Shown: piece after piece, positions 1 through 9,014 of the stretch
How the letters are laid out: every line of letters starts with the position of its first letter
How positions within the stretch are numbered: the stretch's first letter is position 1
Translations under genes and position numbers: made by a program
Source of the DNA: Bryobacterales bacterium
Lineage (GTDB): Bacteria; Acidobacteriota; Terriglobia; Bryobacterales; Bryobacteraceae
DNA: 49,771 bases
Direction of reading: 5' to 3'
Assembly: GCA_016789905.1 (NCBI GenBank)
Contig: JAEUQC010000193.1
Span: 1-49,771 of the forward strand
The notes under the pieces: generated by a model
Database searches by the model: none
The model's input: only the letters and a program-made list of their open reading frames with translations
Told to the model about the DNA's origin: nothing

Positions 1-33
1 GTGCCGGCCAACAGGACCCATTCCCGCCGAGCC

Positions 34-1284
34 TTAACGCGGCTCAAAGGTCAACTTCACATCGATCACGTGGTCGCCCGCGCCCGTCTCTATCGCGGCC
101 GCGGCTTTCCGGAATCGCTGCAAGTCGACGGTCTGCGCAAAGCCTTCCATGAAGGTGTTGGGATACCCGACGTCCAGCGCGTCGCCCGTCTTTAGCTTCC
201 ACTGCCGTCGCGCCTTGCCCTCCAAATCGGCGCTAAGTCCCGCGATCCGAAGCTCGCCAAACCGGTAGAGCGGCCCCTTGTTGATTCGAAGGCGCAGGTC
301 CAGCGTACGGTTCTGATCATCCAAGATTCGTTCCGGAGACGCAATCGTGTCTAGAAAGCCTCTCCGTTTCAGAACTCGCTCAAGGTCCCAGATCCCTTGC
401 TGGATCCGCTTCCAATCAGCCAATTCGCCATTCGGAAACTTCGCCGCGGACAACATCGCATCGACAGAAATCTCATCGCCAACCACGTCCACTTTGCGAA
501 GCCGGAACGTCTCGCCCTCCGTAATGGCGACTGTCACCGATACTCCTCCGTCAGTCCACTCCGGACGCGACGGGACAAATTGAACGCGATAGTATCCATG
601 CTGTTCGTACAAGGGACGAAGATTCAATTCAACGGCCGCGGCAAACCCCCTGCCGGTGTATTCCGTGCTTGCCAACACCTTCTCCAACACGGACGACAGC
701 GCAGCGGATGGCACCGCCTGGTTGCCCTTAAACGTAACGGCGCGAATGCGTGGCAACACTTCCGGCTGGAATGAAAGTGTCATGGCGCGGGTTGCAAGGT
801 CAGTTAGAATGCGAACCGTCAGGCGCTGCCCCCGCAACTGGCCGCCAAGGTGCCGCTCCAGTTCAGCGGCCAGATACTTCTGTGCTGTTTCCGCTTCCGG
901 AATCTGCCGGTTAAATCGCCCGAATTTCTTCGCGAGCCACTGCCAGGGCTCCTGGTCATCCACACCGGGTACATCAATGCTGGCGGCGGCCATCGGAGAT
1001 TGATCGGCCAGCGTAAGTGTCAACGCATACCCTTGATTGGGGCCGGGCGCGTATCGATATCCGATGGAAGCGAAGATGCCGCTCTCCTGAAGTTTCCGGC
1101 ACGCCTCGTCGATGCCGGCCTTGTTGATCGGAGCGGTAAGGCGAAGCCCGGCAATCTCCAGGACAACTGGCTTGGAGATCTCTGAGCCCTCAATCGTCAC
1201 CGATTCCAGTGGAAACGCGTCGCTCTGTGCCAACAGATGACCCGCGTGGCATAACAACAAGAGTGCGAAAGCTTGTAAGCGCAT
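34..1284 (-). CDS. POTRA-repeat periplasmic protein without a beta-barrel
   Basis: The 416-residue product begins with a signal peptide (about residues 1-19) followed by POTRA-like modules, which are the periplasmic repeats that precede the barrel in BamA/TamA-family outer-membrane assembly proteins. I see them at about residues 25-92, 178-256, 260-336 and 340-414, each opening with a V-x-F/V-x-G type strand and carrying a central helix pair. The chain stops right after the last module, so the barrel of a normal BamA (about 800 residues) is absent. I chose ATG 1284 because the signal peptide starts there; an in-frame TTG at 1317 would add 11 residues in front of it. It is the last gene of a minus-strand run after the helicase and the TonB-C/Sel1 gene, 34 bases behind the latter. 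It could be a periplasmic scaffold or a fragment of a TamA-like protein. The fold is fairly sure; the role is unknown. Confidence 0.7.
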   Translation of the reverse strand: MRLQAFALLLLCHAGHLLAQSDAFPLESVTIEGSEISKPVVLEIAGLRLTAPINKAGIDEACRKLQESGIFASIGYRYAPGPNQGYALTLTLADQSPMAAASIDVPGVDDQEPWQWLAKKFGRFNRQIPEAETAQKYLAAELERHLGGQLRGQRLTVRILTDLATRAMTLSFQPEVLPRIRAVTFKGNQAVPSAALSSVLEKVLASTEYTGRGFAAAVELNLRPLYEQHGYYRVQFVPSRPEWTDGGVSVTVAITEGETFRLRKVDVVGDEISVDAMLSAAKFPNGELADWKRIQQGIWDLERVLKRRGFLDTIASPERILDDQNRTLDLRLRINKGPLYRFGELRIAGLSADLEGKARRQWKLKTGDALDVGYPNTFMEGFAQTVDLQRFRKAAAAIETGAGDHVIDVKLTFEPR

Positions 1285-1318
1285 CGGAAAAGCTGATTCT
1301 ACCCAATTACTCGACAAA

Positions 1319-2362
1319 TTACTTGCGCATCATCTGCCGCTTCAGCGTCTCAACCCACGCGCGTTGTTCCGCAGTTAGTTGCGGAGCGCCCTTCAACGCC
1401 AAAGCCTTGGCCTCCGCCAAATCCTGTTCGGCCGCGAGTTGAAGCCAAGCCTGGGCTTGTACATACTCGCGTTCGTTCCGGCCCGCGGCCTCGTGGAGCA
1501 GACGCCCCAGCCGGTACTGGCACAATGCGGTGCCCCGGGAGGCACAGAGATGATAGTAACGGCGCGCCCGCGCCAGATCTCCGGGTACGCCGTCGCCGGT
1601 TTCGTAACGCACTCCGAGGTGGTATTGCGCCTGGACGCTACCCAGCGTCGCCGCGCTACGCAGTTCGCTAAGTCCCTTCTTCAGATCGTGTGGCAACTCA
1701 TGGCCGCGGACGCGCCGAATCCCAACCTCGTAAAGCGCCGGCCCATAGTTCTTGGCGGCTGCTTCTTCCATCTTCGCGAGGCCCGCCGCTGTATCCCGTT
1801 GGCCATGTTCGCCATCAAGAAGCCATTTCCCGGCAAGATACACCGCCGGTGGATACTGACTCCGGCTCAACTCAGTGATTGACGCGACGGCCCTTGCAAT
1901 CTCGCCGGAAGCGCTGTCACTCCGGCCGAGTGTTCCCAACGCTAGGTTAAAAGTATTTCGCCGCCGTTCCGCCTTTTCATCGAACCAAACACCCGCGAAC
2001 CGGAAATTCACCTCAACATTGGCGAGTATCCTCACCGGAACCCCATTTTTCGTTCCCGGTGCAAACTCCCACTGCTCTAACGCGCGCTGGGCCTGCTCGT
2101 CCAGTCCAAAACCCAACGGACTAAGCACCGTGATCTCAGTCGGCCTCCCCTGCTCACTCACGACGATTTGGAACATGACCGTACCTTGAATCTGATTGGC
2201 TCGGGCCTCTGCCGAATACTCCGGTTCAACTTTGCGGATCAGGCGCGGCGGGGTGACGCCAGGGCCAATGCGGACCGGCGCGGTGGATTCGCTCGATGGC
2301 TGTGCGCTCAAAGATACTATCGATAGACAAAAAACCAGCAGCGCTGTAAGCACCCGAGGCAT
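1319..2362 (-). CDS. TonB C-terminal domain protein with Sel1 repeats
   Basis: The 347-residue exported protein has a signal peptide (about residues 1-20), a TonB C-terminal domain (about 40-122, with the family pattern KVEPEYSAEAR and the QWEFAPGTKNGVPV strand) and then three to four Sel1/TPR-like helical repeats (about 170-320, with A-x-Y-x-L-G and G-x-G-V-x-x-D signatures). TonB domains transmit energy to outer-membrane receptors. Here the usual long proline-rich spacer and firm inner-membrane anchor are missing, so it may act as a soluble periplasmic adaptor. ATG 2362 has GGGAG about 9 bases upstream. The helicase stop lies 11 bases before the start, which suggests co-transcription. Sel1 repeats usually mediate protein contacts; the partner cannot be seen. 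Confidence 0.8.
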   Translation of the reverse strand: MPRVLTALLVFCLSIVSLSAQPSSESTAPVRIGPGVTPPRLIRKVEPEYSAEARANQIQGTVMFQIVVSEQGRPTEITVLSPLGFGLDEQAQRALEQWEFAPGTKNGVPVRILANVEVNFRFAGVWFDEKAERRRNTFNLALGTLGRSDSASGEIARAVASITELSRSQYPPAVYLAGKWLLDGEHGQRDTAAGLAKMEEAAAKNYGPALYEVGIRRVRGHELPHDLKKGLSELRSAATLGSVQAQYHLGVRYETGDGVPGDLARARRYYHLCASRGTALCQYRLGRLLHEAAGRNEREYVQAQAWLQLAAEQDLAEAKALALKGAPQLTAEQRAWVETLKRQMMRK

Positions 2363-2373
2363 TTCATTTCTCC

Positions 2374-5253
2374 CTAAAACGGCTCCCGGTAAAACGAACT
2401 CCGGCGCGGCGCCGGCTTCTTCACTGCCGCTTTCTTCACCGCCGCTTTTTTCGTCGCCGCCTTCTTCGCCGCGGGCTTCTTCCGCTGCACACCCAGCGAC
2501 GATTCCAGCACCGCCTCCAGCAGCTTCTTCTCCTCAGGCTTCATCACCCGGTTGAAATTCTCCGGCCGCTTGGCCGCCAGCGCCTGCATCGCCGCCACCC
2601 ATTCCAGTGCTGGCGCCGCCGTGTGCGGCTTCTTCAGCTCCTTCATTGCCGCCAGCGTCTGCTTGATATCCGGAATGCGCCGGTAACAATCGATGGCCGC
2701 TTCCAAACTGCCGCCTTCGCGATGCGCGTTCGCCGCCGCCGCCAAATCCCCAACGCCCTCATAACATTGCGCCTCCAGCTTGTGGTTGCGCTCCGGCAGC
2801 TCCGCCAGCACCCCTAGCGCCTCCCGGTAATGGTGCGCCTTCACCAAGTCCGTAACCGCGCGCGACCGTAGCCGGGCGGAACGCTCCTCGGCATCCGGCA
2901 TCCCGATCGCCTTATAAAACGGCGGCAGCACCCGCACACAAATCGCGGCGTTGGCCCCCACGTGCTGTACCCGCTCCAGCAGATGGATCCATCGCGCCGG
3001 CTCCGCGCCAAGCTCCAGCAGGAACCACGGCGGAAGCTTCTCCAGCGCCAGCGGAATACGCCGCATCAGATCCACCGCGGTGTTCAGTTCTTCTTGCTCC
3101 GAAAGGCGGTGGAGCTGCGAAATAGCGATCAGTAGACCCGTTAGTTCGGAGTTCTCGAGCGTGGTCGATGATTCCGCCGCCTCCCGCAGCAGGTTCGGGT
3201 TGCCCAACTCCGGCGAGAGCTTCGCCTTCCTCATGCCAAGCGTGAAGCACACCTCGGTCAACGTATGATACGCCGCCTTCCGCGCCAGCGGATCGTGAAC
3301 GTAGTTGATCTCCTTTTCGTGGCCGAGCAGCGCCACCGCCTGATGCGCCCGCGACCACGCCAGATCCGGGCGAATCGCAATGTACTGCCGCGCATCTTCC
3401 TGGCAACGCTGTATGCGCTCTTCCAAATCGAGATTCTCTTCCTGCAGCGACTTCAGAAGCGCGGACGGGGTCAGCGCGGAATGGTTCCCCTGCATGTCGT
3501 TCAGAAAACGCAAGCTGTTGGCCACGCGCCCGGGGTTGGGGCTCACGTCCAGCCAGATCAGCCGCTCCGTGGGCCGGCTGACGGCCACGCGAAGCTGATC
3601 GATAGCCAGGCGCCGCGAAAGGTTCTCAATGTCGGCGGGAAGGAATCGATTCACCGTCACTTTTTCGAGCTGCGCGCCGGGGTCAATGATGCAGACGGAA
3701 TGAAAATCGAGACCCTTGATTTCAGACGGCGAAAGCGCGTTGGGCACCAGCGTCTGGTTGTCGGCGAATGTCACAATGGCAAGGCCTTCCCGGCCCTGCA
3801 AGTCGCTGATGAGTGTGTTTAGCTCCTCGCCGGGAGCCGCCGCGCAATAGAGAATCTGATCGGTGGCGTCGTCTTCAATCGATGCCCAGCCCTGGCCCGA
3901 CGGGCGGTCCCGTTTTTCAAGGTGCCCGTAAAGATCCCAGACGCGGTTAATCAGTTCGGCGATCTGCCGCGGGCTGCGTAGATTCGCTGATAGCTTATAA
4001 ACGCTGGGCGTCGCGATTTCGGCGTGGAAAATGTCGCTCAGCCAGCCCCATTCAAAGTCGGTGGGGCGCACCGTCTGCGCCTCGTCACCCGCAATCAACA
4101 CTGGAATCGGGCGGCCGCGCAGTTCGCGCAAACGCTTGGCCAGGCGCGCGACGAAGAAGGTCTCAATCGGCGTCAGGTCCTGACACTCATCAATGGCGAT
4201 GCAGTCCCACGGCAGGCGTTCGGCCGGAATGTTTGGAAGCTGCTGGATGGCGAACCAAGCCAAATTCAGATCCGGGAACAGCCGGGGCGCGATCGGCCCG
4301 CCCGACTTTTCAATGCGGTTGGCGGCCGCGTTCGCCGCTTCAGCGGCGGCGGCGCCCACATAGCGGGTGCGCGCGGAAATGTACTCCGCGTCGTTACGCC
4401 GTTGCAGGCGGGAGGCACTGAATCGGCCCACGCGCGCCGGCAGCGCGCCGCCGATAATGTGGGCGTGGAACTCGTCGAACAGCGCCGGTATGTTCTGCGC
4501 CCACGCGCCCAGGTTGCGGGAAAGGGAGGCGACCTCCACACGGAACCTGCTCCGCTGCTCCGCGAGTGGCACGGGCACGGCCGTCACGCCCAGCAATTCC
4601 CGCAGGAAGTGCGGAAACGTGTTGACGTGGTAACTCCGGTTGGCGGCGCAGTAGCGTTCAAAGTAGGAGCGCGCCAGCGCCGCCAGATCGCTCGAATAGG
4701 TCAGGTAAAGGGTGTTCGCCGCTGTCGTCTGGTCGGCGGCGTGCAGCAGGGCGGTAGTCTTCCCGGAGCCAGGATGGCCTTTCAAAATGCGCACTTGATC
4801 GTGCGCGGCGGCGAACTTGGATTGCTGCGGCGTCCACGGTGCCGGGCCGTAATCTTCGCGGCGCACTTCGGGCACCGTGATGGGCAAATAGTCTTCCGGA
4901 AACTTCTGCGCGGACAGTGGCGCGTGGTCGTCGTGGTGGCGAATGTCGCGCAGGAACAGCGCGCCGCTAGGAGCGTTGAACCCCTTCAGCGGCAGCGCGC
5001 CCGCCGGCGCCCACCACGCGTAGAAATGCGAACCCGACGATCCGCCCAGCCTCGATCGGCGCCAGCCCTTGTTTTCGCCCTGTGTGCCCTTATAGTGCAG
5101 CCGTTCGGGGTCTATCAGCAGTCGCTGCAGCAGCAGCGCCGCTCGCTTCCCAATCGGCTGGGTTCGATACGACTCCAGTCTTTCGAGGAAGTCTGGATGG
5201 CAGAAGACCGGATTGGCGTGGCGCGCGGTTTGGAAGTGATCGTCCACATGCAT
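2374..5253 (-). CDS. UvrD/Rep-type superfamily 1 helicase with N-terminal RelE-like region
   Basis: The 959-residue protein carries the SF1A helicase core: Walker A GHPGSGKTT at about 159-167, Walker B DECQD at about 355-359, a motif III region GDEAQTVRPTDFEW at about 389-402, NLRSP at about 424-428, motif V near 510-525 (SEIKGLDF) and motif VI near 554-569 (LRVAVSRPTERL). It should translocate on single-stranded DNA using ATP. Residues 1-115 look like a RelE/ParE-type fold, with a dP..L...G helix-strand pattern and a closing RHHDDH. The C-terminal 300 residues are helical-repeat-like and end in a KKAA/VKKA-rich basic tail. I placed the start at ATG 5253 because earlier in-frame codons run into the divergent gene at 5294. 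The family is certain; the biological role (repair, toxin-linked or defence) is open. Confidence 0.85.
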   Translation of the reverse strand: MHVDDHFQTARHANPVFCHPDFLERLESYRTQPIGKRAALLLQRLLIDPERLHYKGTQGENKGWRRSRLGGSSGSHFYAWWAPAGALPLKGFNAPSGALFLRDIRHHDDHAPLSAQKFPEDYLPITVPEVRREDYGPAPWTPQQSKFAAAHDQVRILKGHPGSGKTTALLHAADQTTAANTLYLTYSSDLAALARSYFERYCAANRSYHVNTFPHFLRELLGVTAVPVPLAEQRSRFRVEVASLSRNLGAWAQNIPALFDEFHAHIIGGALPARVGRFSASRLQRRNDAEYISARTRYVGAAAAEAANAAANRIEKSGGPIAPRLFPDLNLAWFAIQQLPNIPAERLPWDCIAIDECQDLTPIETFFVARLAKRLRELRGRPIPVLIAGDEAQTVRPTDFEWGWLSDIFHAEIATPSVYKLSANLRSPRQIAELINRVWDLYGHLEKRDRPSGQGWASIEDDATDQILYCAAAPGEELNTLISDLQGREGLAIVTFADNQTLVPNALSPSEIKGLDFHSVCIIDPGAQLEKVTVNRFLPADIENLSRRLAIDQLRVAVSRPTERLIWLDVSPNPGRVANSLRFLNDMQGNHSALTPSALLKSLQEENLDLEERIQRCQEDARQYIAIRPDLAWSRAHQAVALLGHEKEINYVHDPLARKAAYHTLTEVCFTLGMRKAKLSPELGNPNLLREAAESSTTLENSELTGLLIAISQLHRLSEQEELNTAVDLMRRIPLALEKLPPWFLLELGAEPARWIHLLERVQHVGANAAICVRVLPPFYKAIGMPDAEERSARLRSRAVTDLVKAHHYREALGVLAELPERNHKLEAQCYEGVGDLAAAANAHREGGSLEAAIDCYRRIPDIKQTLAAMKELKKPHTAAPALEWVAAMQALAAKRPENFNRVMKPEEKKLLEAVLESSLGVQRKKPAAKKAATKKAAVKKAAVKKPAPRRSSFYREPF

Positions 5254-5293
5254 ACTGTAGCGCCCAACGCCGTGGTGTGATAGCTGTTGCTGT

Positions 5294-5881
5294 ATGAAGG
5301 TGCTTGTTGGGCTCTGTGTGCTGGCCGGCGCCGCCTGGGCGGACGAGTCGATCTCCGCGCTGGGCCGGCGCTTCTCCGTGCCACTGGCGGCGGATTGGAA
5401 GGCCAGCGCGGAAACGCTGGAACTCGTAGTGAAGCGGCCCCAGGAAAAGCCCCGCCGGCCGAAGCAATTCGCCCTGTTGGAAGAGGGGCCGTTCACGGCG
5501 CTCACGCTGGAAGTAGAGGTGAAGCGCAACCAGACATCGCTCATCCTCGTTTACGCCTTTCAGGACGACGCGCACTTCAACTACGTCCATCTGTCCGTCG
5601 ACGATCCCGCGAAGGTCCCCGCCCACAACGGCGTCTTCCACGTATTTGGCGGCGATCGCGTTCGGATCTCCTCCACCGCCGGCGGCGCCGGTGCCCTGCC
5701 CTCCACCGAATGGACAAAAGTGAAACTGGTGTGGGATGGCAAACAAGTGGTCTGCCATGCCAACGGGAAAACGGCGGAGGCGCTGCGCGGCGTGGATCTC
5801 TCCCTGCAAAAAGGCCGCGTCGGTTTGGGTTCGTTTTTTGAATCCGCCAGCTTCCGCAACCTGCGGATTACCGCGCGCTAG
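5294..5881 (+). CDS. Secreted concanavalin A-like lectin-fold protein (copy 1)
   Basis: The 195-residue protein has a short signal peptide ending near A16 (GAAWA) and a beta-sandwich domain typical of LamG/3-keto-disaccharide-hydrolase-like proteins. Recognisable strands include F-T-x-L-T-L-E-V-E-V-K, the pattern NYVHLSVDDPAK, WTKVKLVWDGK and a closing VGLGSFFESASFRNLRI. Such domains bind or act on carbohydrate in the periplasm or outside. No catalytic residues can be assigned. It is followed after 30 bases by a clear paralogue, so the pair arose by tandem duplication. It starts 40 bases from the divergent helicase gene, leaving room for only a compact shared promoter. No Shine-Dalgarno is visible before ATG 5294. 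Confidence 0.7.
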   Translation: MKVLVGLCVLAGAAWADESISALGRRFSVPLAADWKASAETLELVVKRPQEKPRRPKQFALLEEGPFTALTLEVEVKRNQTSLILVYAFQDDAHFNYVHLSVDDPAKVPAHNGVFHVFGGDRVRISSTAGGAGALPSTEWTKVKLVWDGKQVVCHANGKTAEALRGVDLSLQKGRVGLGSFFESASFRNLRITAR

Positions 5882-5911
5882 CGGCGATTGGTATAGCCTG
5901 GAATACATCGT

Positions 5912-6508
5912 ATGAAGCTACTTTGTGGACTGGTGTTGCTGGTTGGCGCGGCTTGGGCTGATGAGACCGTCACAGCCATGGGCAAAACGTTTTCCGTGCG
6001 AAACGCGGCGGATTGGAAGGGCACGCCGGAGGGCCTGGAACTGGTGGTGAAGGATGAACCGGGCGTGCCCCGGCGGCCCAAGCAGTTCGCCGTTTTGCAG
6101 GAAGGGCCGTTCACCTCTTTCACCCTGGAAGTCGAGGTGAAGCGCAATGGAAAGTCGTTGGCGCTCGCCTTCGCGCACCAGGACGAAGGCCACTTCAATT
6201 ACGCCCACATCTCCGTCGACGACCCCGCGAAACAGCGCGTGCACAACGGTGTTTTCCACGTGTTTGGCGGCGAACGCGTTCGCATTTCGTCACTCGAAGG
6301 AGGCCCGGGCCTGCTCCCTACCAAGGAGTGGACCAAGGTGAAGCTGGTGTGGAATGGAAAGACCGGGGAGGTGCGCTGCTTCGCCGATGGAAAGACCAGC
6401 GAGGCGTTGCACGCCGTGGATCTGTCGTTGAAGAGTGGCCGCGTCGGCCTGGGTTCGTTCAACGAAACGGGCAGTTTCCGGAACTTGAAGATTCGCGGCG
6501 AAAAGTAA
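5912..6508 (+). CDS. Secreted concanavalin A-like lectin-fold protein (copy 2)
   Basis: This 198-residue protein is the paralogue of the preceding gene. It shares the same signal-peptide style (LVGAAWA), the PRRPKQFA(V/L)L(Q/E)EGPF segment, FNY(V/A)H(I/L)SVDDPAK, HNGVFHVFGG(D/E)RVRIS and the C-terminal VGLGSF. I infer a beta-sandwich carbohydrate-binding or hydrolase-like module that acts outside the cytoplasm. The main difference is a slightly longer loop before the last strands. The gene is 30 bases behind copy 1 and 5 bases before the convergent U32 gene stop, with no room for a terminator. A possible -10 (TATAGC) sits about 17 bases before the ATG. Substrate unknown. Confidence 0.7.
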   Translation: MKLLCGLVLLVGAAWADETVTAMGKTFSVRNAADWKGTPEGLELVVKDEPGVPRRPKQFAVLQEGPFTSFTLEVEVKRNGKSLALAFAHQDEGHFNYAHISVDDPAKQRVHNGVFHVFGGERVRISSLEGGPGLLPTKEWTKVKLVWNGKTGEVRCFADGKTSEALHAVDLSLKSGRVGLGSFNETGSFRNLKIRGEK

Positions 6509-6513
6509 CCCGC

Positions 6514-9006
6514 CTATTGAAGAATCGGAAAGTGCAGGTAGTCTTTCGGCACAAACAGGCTGCCTTCGGTGGTGCCCTCCGGCGCAATCCGGCGCAGGCG
6601 ATGCTCCAGTTCGTGCCCGTTGATGTCGCCGCGGAAATAGCACTGGAACGCTTCCACCACGCGCTCCACTTCCGCCGCGCTTTCATGCACAAACTCCAGC
6701 CGGAAATGACAGATGCCCGCGTTGATCCACTCGCCGATATGCGCGCTCGCCTCCTGCGCCTCCGCGCCGAAGATTGTATTCCGGCAGCCCACATCAGCCA
6801 TCACCGGATGCGCGCGCCCTTTTTGGTCCTTTAGCGCCACGCGGTGCTCCTCGCACGGCCTCCCGCAATCTTTGTGCGTTGTGCCGGTCGATAGAAACCG
6901 GCAAAAAACGCAGTGCTCGGTGTGAAACACCGGCAGGTGCTGGTACACAATCGCCTCAACTTGCCCAGGGCCGATTTCCCGGGCCAGCGCCCCAATCTGC
7001 GCCGCGTTCAAATCGTGTGTCGGCGTCAGGCGGGCAAGTCCCATTTCCAAATATGCGGCCGCGGTAAGCGTATTCGCGGTGTTCAAGCTGAAGTCCCCAA
7101 TCAACTGCCGCCCGGCGCCGTTCAGCGTCCGCAGCATCCCGGTGGAGCGTACCAGTATCGGGCAATCCAGGCTCACCAGGAACTGCACAATGCGGGATTC
7201 ATCCGGTTTCAAAACTCGCGGGCTGGCCACGCGCACACTCACACCGGCGGCTTTGGCGCGCTCCACTGAGGGCCGAAGGCCAAACAGGTCCAGGTAGTCC
7301 AGCGTCACGCTCGCCGCGTCCAGCGCCAGCGCCGCGTCCAACTGTTCCGGCGTCCGCACAAGCACATGGAGCTGTGGCTCCCCGCCGCCGAAATGCTCCA
7401 CGTGCGGGCGTGCTTGGCGGGGGTGAACCTCGCGTTCCGGCGCCCGTGTTTGCAGCGCTTGCAGCGCATCCATCGCCTCACGTCGGAGCTGGTTCAATAG
7501 CGACGCGGGCGCGAACAGCGCCCCCTGAATCTCCGCCGTAATCTCACCCAGTTCATAGGCCGTGTTGCCCAGCCGGCCAAGCTGGTCGCGCAGCATCTCC
7601 ACGTCCAGCCCACGCCTGGAAGCAGGCGAAAGCGGCTGTGGAGATCGCACCGTCGTCTCGATCTCCGGATGCCGTTCCAATCTCCAGCGGATTGCCAGCG
7701 GCGCCGTGGCCGATGCGGTGACGTGAGCATTCACCCGCTGCCGCGCTACGGGAGCGGCCGGGTCCAAATACGGCCGCACGGCTCTGGCCAGGTCCGCGTC
7801 GTCCGTCCGCCACAATATGTCACCGGGACGGATACGGTCAAAGCGGACCGCGCCATTGGCGAATCGCAGCAACAGCGAACCGTCCAGCTCCGGCAGCAGT
7901 TCGTACACCCGCCCGCCCTCTTCCTGCTCATGGGGGCTGCGCCAATCCGCCGCGTCGAACACCACCCCATCGCCGGGCTTCAACGGGGCAATGTCGTGGG
8001 CCGCCCCCGGCGCCACCGCCACGCCGTCCGCGTATACGCAAACAACGCTGCCCATCTCCACGCCCCGATGGCGCGGTGCGCGGCCGCGCACCACCGCCTG
8101 ATGATTCACGCCGCTAAGGAAGTGCGCCCCCAGCCCGCGCGAATACACCTGCTCCAACTGCAACTCCTCCGCCGCCGTAATGCGCGGCGCCCGGCCCGCC
8201 CACGTGTCGTCCACCGCCTGCCGGTAGGCGCGCGTCGCCAGCGCCACGTAGGCTGCGTCCTTGTAGCGGCCCTCTATTTTCAACGAAGCCACCCCCGCGT
8301 CGATAATCGCGGGCACATGATGAAGCGCCGATAGATCACCCGGAGAAAGCAGATAGCGTGCATCCGCCAACGGCGCGATCTCTCCATCCACCACCATTTC
8401 ATATTCCATCCGGCACGCCTGCGCGCACTGCCCTCGGTTGGCGCTTCGCCCTCCCCACGCCTCGGAGGAAAAGCACTGCCCTGAATAGGCGACACACAGC
8501 GCGCCGTGGACAAAAATCTCCAACTCCGCGCCCGTCGTTTCGTGGATCTTCTTGATCTCCGCAATCGACAGTTCGCGCGCCAGCGTCACCCGCTGCACAC
8601 CAAGCGACAGCGCGAACTCCACGCCCTCGGCGCTGGTGATGGAGGTCTGCGTGCTCGCGTGCAGTTCCAGCGCCGGCGCCAGTTGCCGCGCCATCTTCAA
8701 TACGCCTATGTCCTGCACAATCAGCGCGTCCACCCCGGCGCGCGTAACGGCGCCGATCGCTTCGGCGGCGGCGTCCAGTTCGTGCTCGAAAACCAGCGTG
8801 TTGAATGTCAGGTACCCCCGCACGCCGCGCGCGTGCAGCGTGCGCATCACCTCCGGCAACTCCTCCAGCGCGAACCCCGTTTTCGCCCGCGCCGAAAAGT
8901 GGTGCAGCCCAAAATAGCACGCGTCCGCGCCCGCCTCAATCGCCGCGCGCAACTGCGGCCAATGCCCGGCCGGCGACATGATCTCGGGCTTTTTCGTGGC
9001 GCGCAC
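6514..9006 (-). CDS. Peptidase U32-family protein (RlhA-like, probable RNA hydroxylase)
   Basis: The 830-residue protein belongs to the U32 collagenase-like family. It opens with the family KPEIMSPAG strand (residues 6-14), has a TIM-barrel-like N-terminal half, and carries the U32 signature around EIFVHGALC...SGQC (Cys171, Cys178) followed by Cys194 and Cys198, a likely metal or Fe-S ligand set. The region after about residue 380 matches the DUF3656 extension of the long U32 members. In Escherichia coli, RlhA and TrhP of this family hydroxylate 23S rRNA and tRNA with prephenate dependence, so RNA hydroxylation is more likely than proteolysis. I set the start at GTG 9006 because it keeps the KPEIMSPAG strand; an ATG at 8979 would cut it. 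The MgtC-like gene ends 8 bases upstream. Confidence 0.85.
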   Translation of the reverse strand: MRATKKPEIMSPAGHWPQLRAAIEAGADACYFGLHHFSARAKTGFALEELPEVMRTLHARGVRGYLTFNTLVFEHELDAAAEAIGAVTRAGVDALIVQDIGVLKMARQLAPALELHASTQTSITSAEGVEFALSLGVQRVTLARELSIAEIKKIHETTGAELEIFVHGALCVAYSGQCFSSEAWGGRSANRGQCAQACRMEYEMVVDGEIAPLADARYLLSPGDLSALHHVPAIIDAGVASLKIEGRYKDAAYVALATRAYRQAVDDTWAGRAPRITAAEELQLEQVYSRGLGAHFLSGVNHQAVVRGRAPRHRGVEMGSVVCVYADGVAVAPGAAHDIAPLKPGDGVVFDAADWRSPHEQEEGGRVYELLPELDGSLLLRFANGAVRFDRIRPGDILWRTDDADLARAVRPYLDPAAPVARQRVNAHVTASATAPLAIRWRLERHPEIETTVRSPQPLSPASRRGLDVEMLRDQLGRLGNTAYELGEITAEIQGALFAPASLLNQLRREAMDALQALQTRAPEREVHPRQARPHVEHFGGGEPQLHVLVRTPEQLDAALALDAASVTLDYLDLFGLRPSVERAKAAGVSVRVASPRVLKPDESRIVQFLVSLDCPILVRSTGMLRTLNGAGRQLIGDFSLNTANTLTAAAYLEMGLARLTPTHDLNAAQIGALAREIGPGQVEAIVYQHLPVFHTEHCVFCRFLSTGTTHKDCGRPCEEHRVALKDQKGRAHPVMADVGCRNTIFGAEAQEASAHIGEWINAGICHFRLEFVHESAAEVERVVEAFQCYFRGDINGHELEHRLRRIAPEGTTEGSLFVPKDYLHFPILQ

Positions 9007-9014
9007 TCTAACTA

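Noticed and set aside
4024..5280. 418-codon plus-strand open frame opposite the helicase
   Set aside because: Composition typical of a high-GC antisense frame; helicase motifs lie on the other strand.
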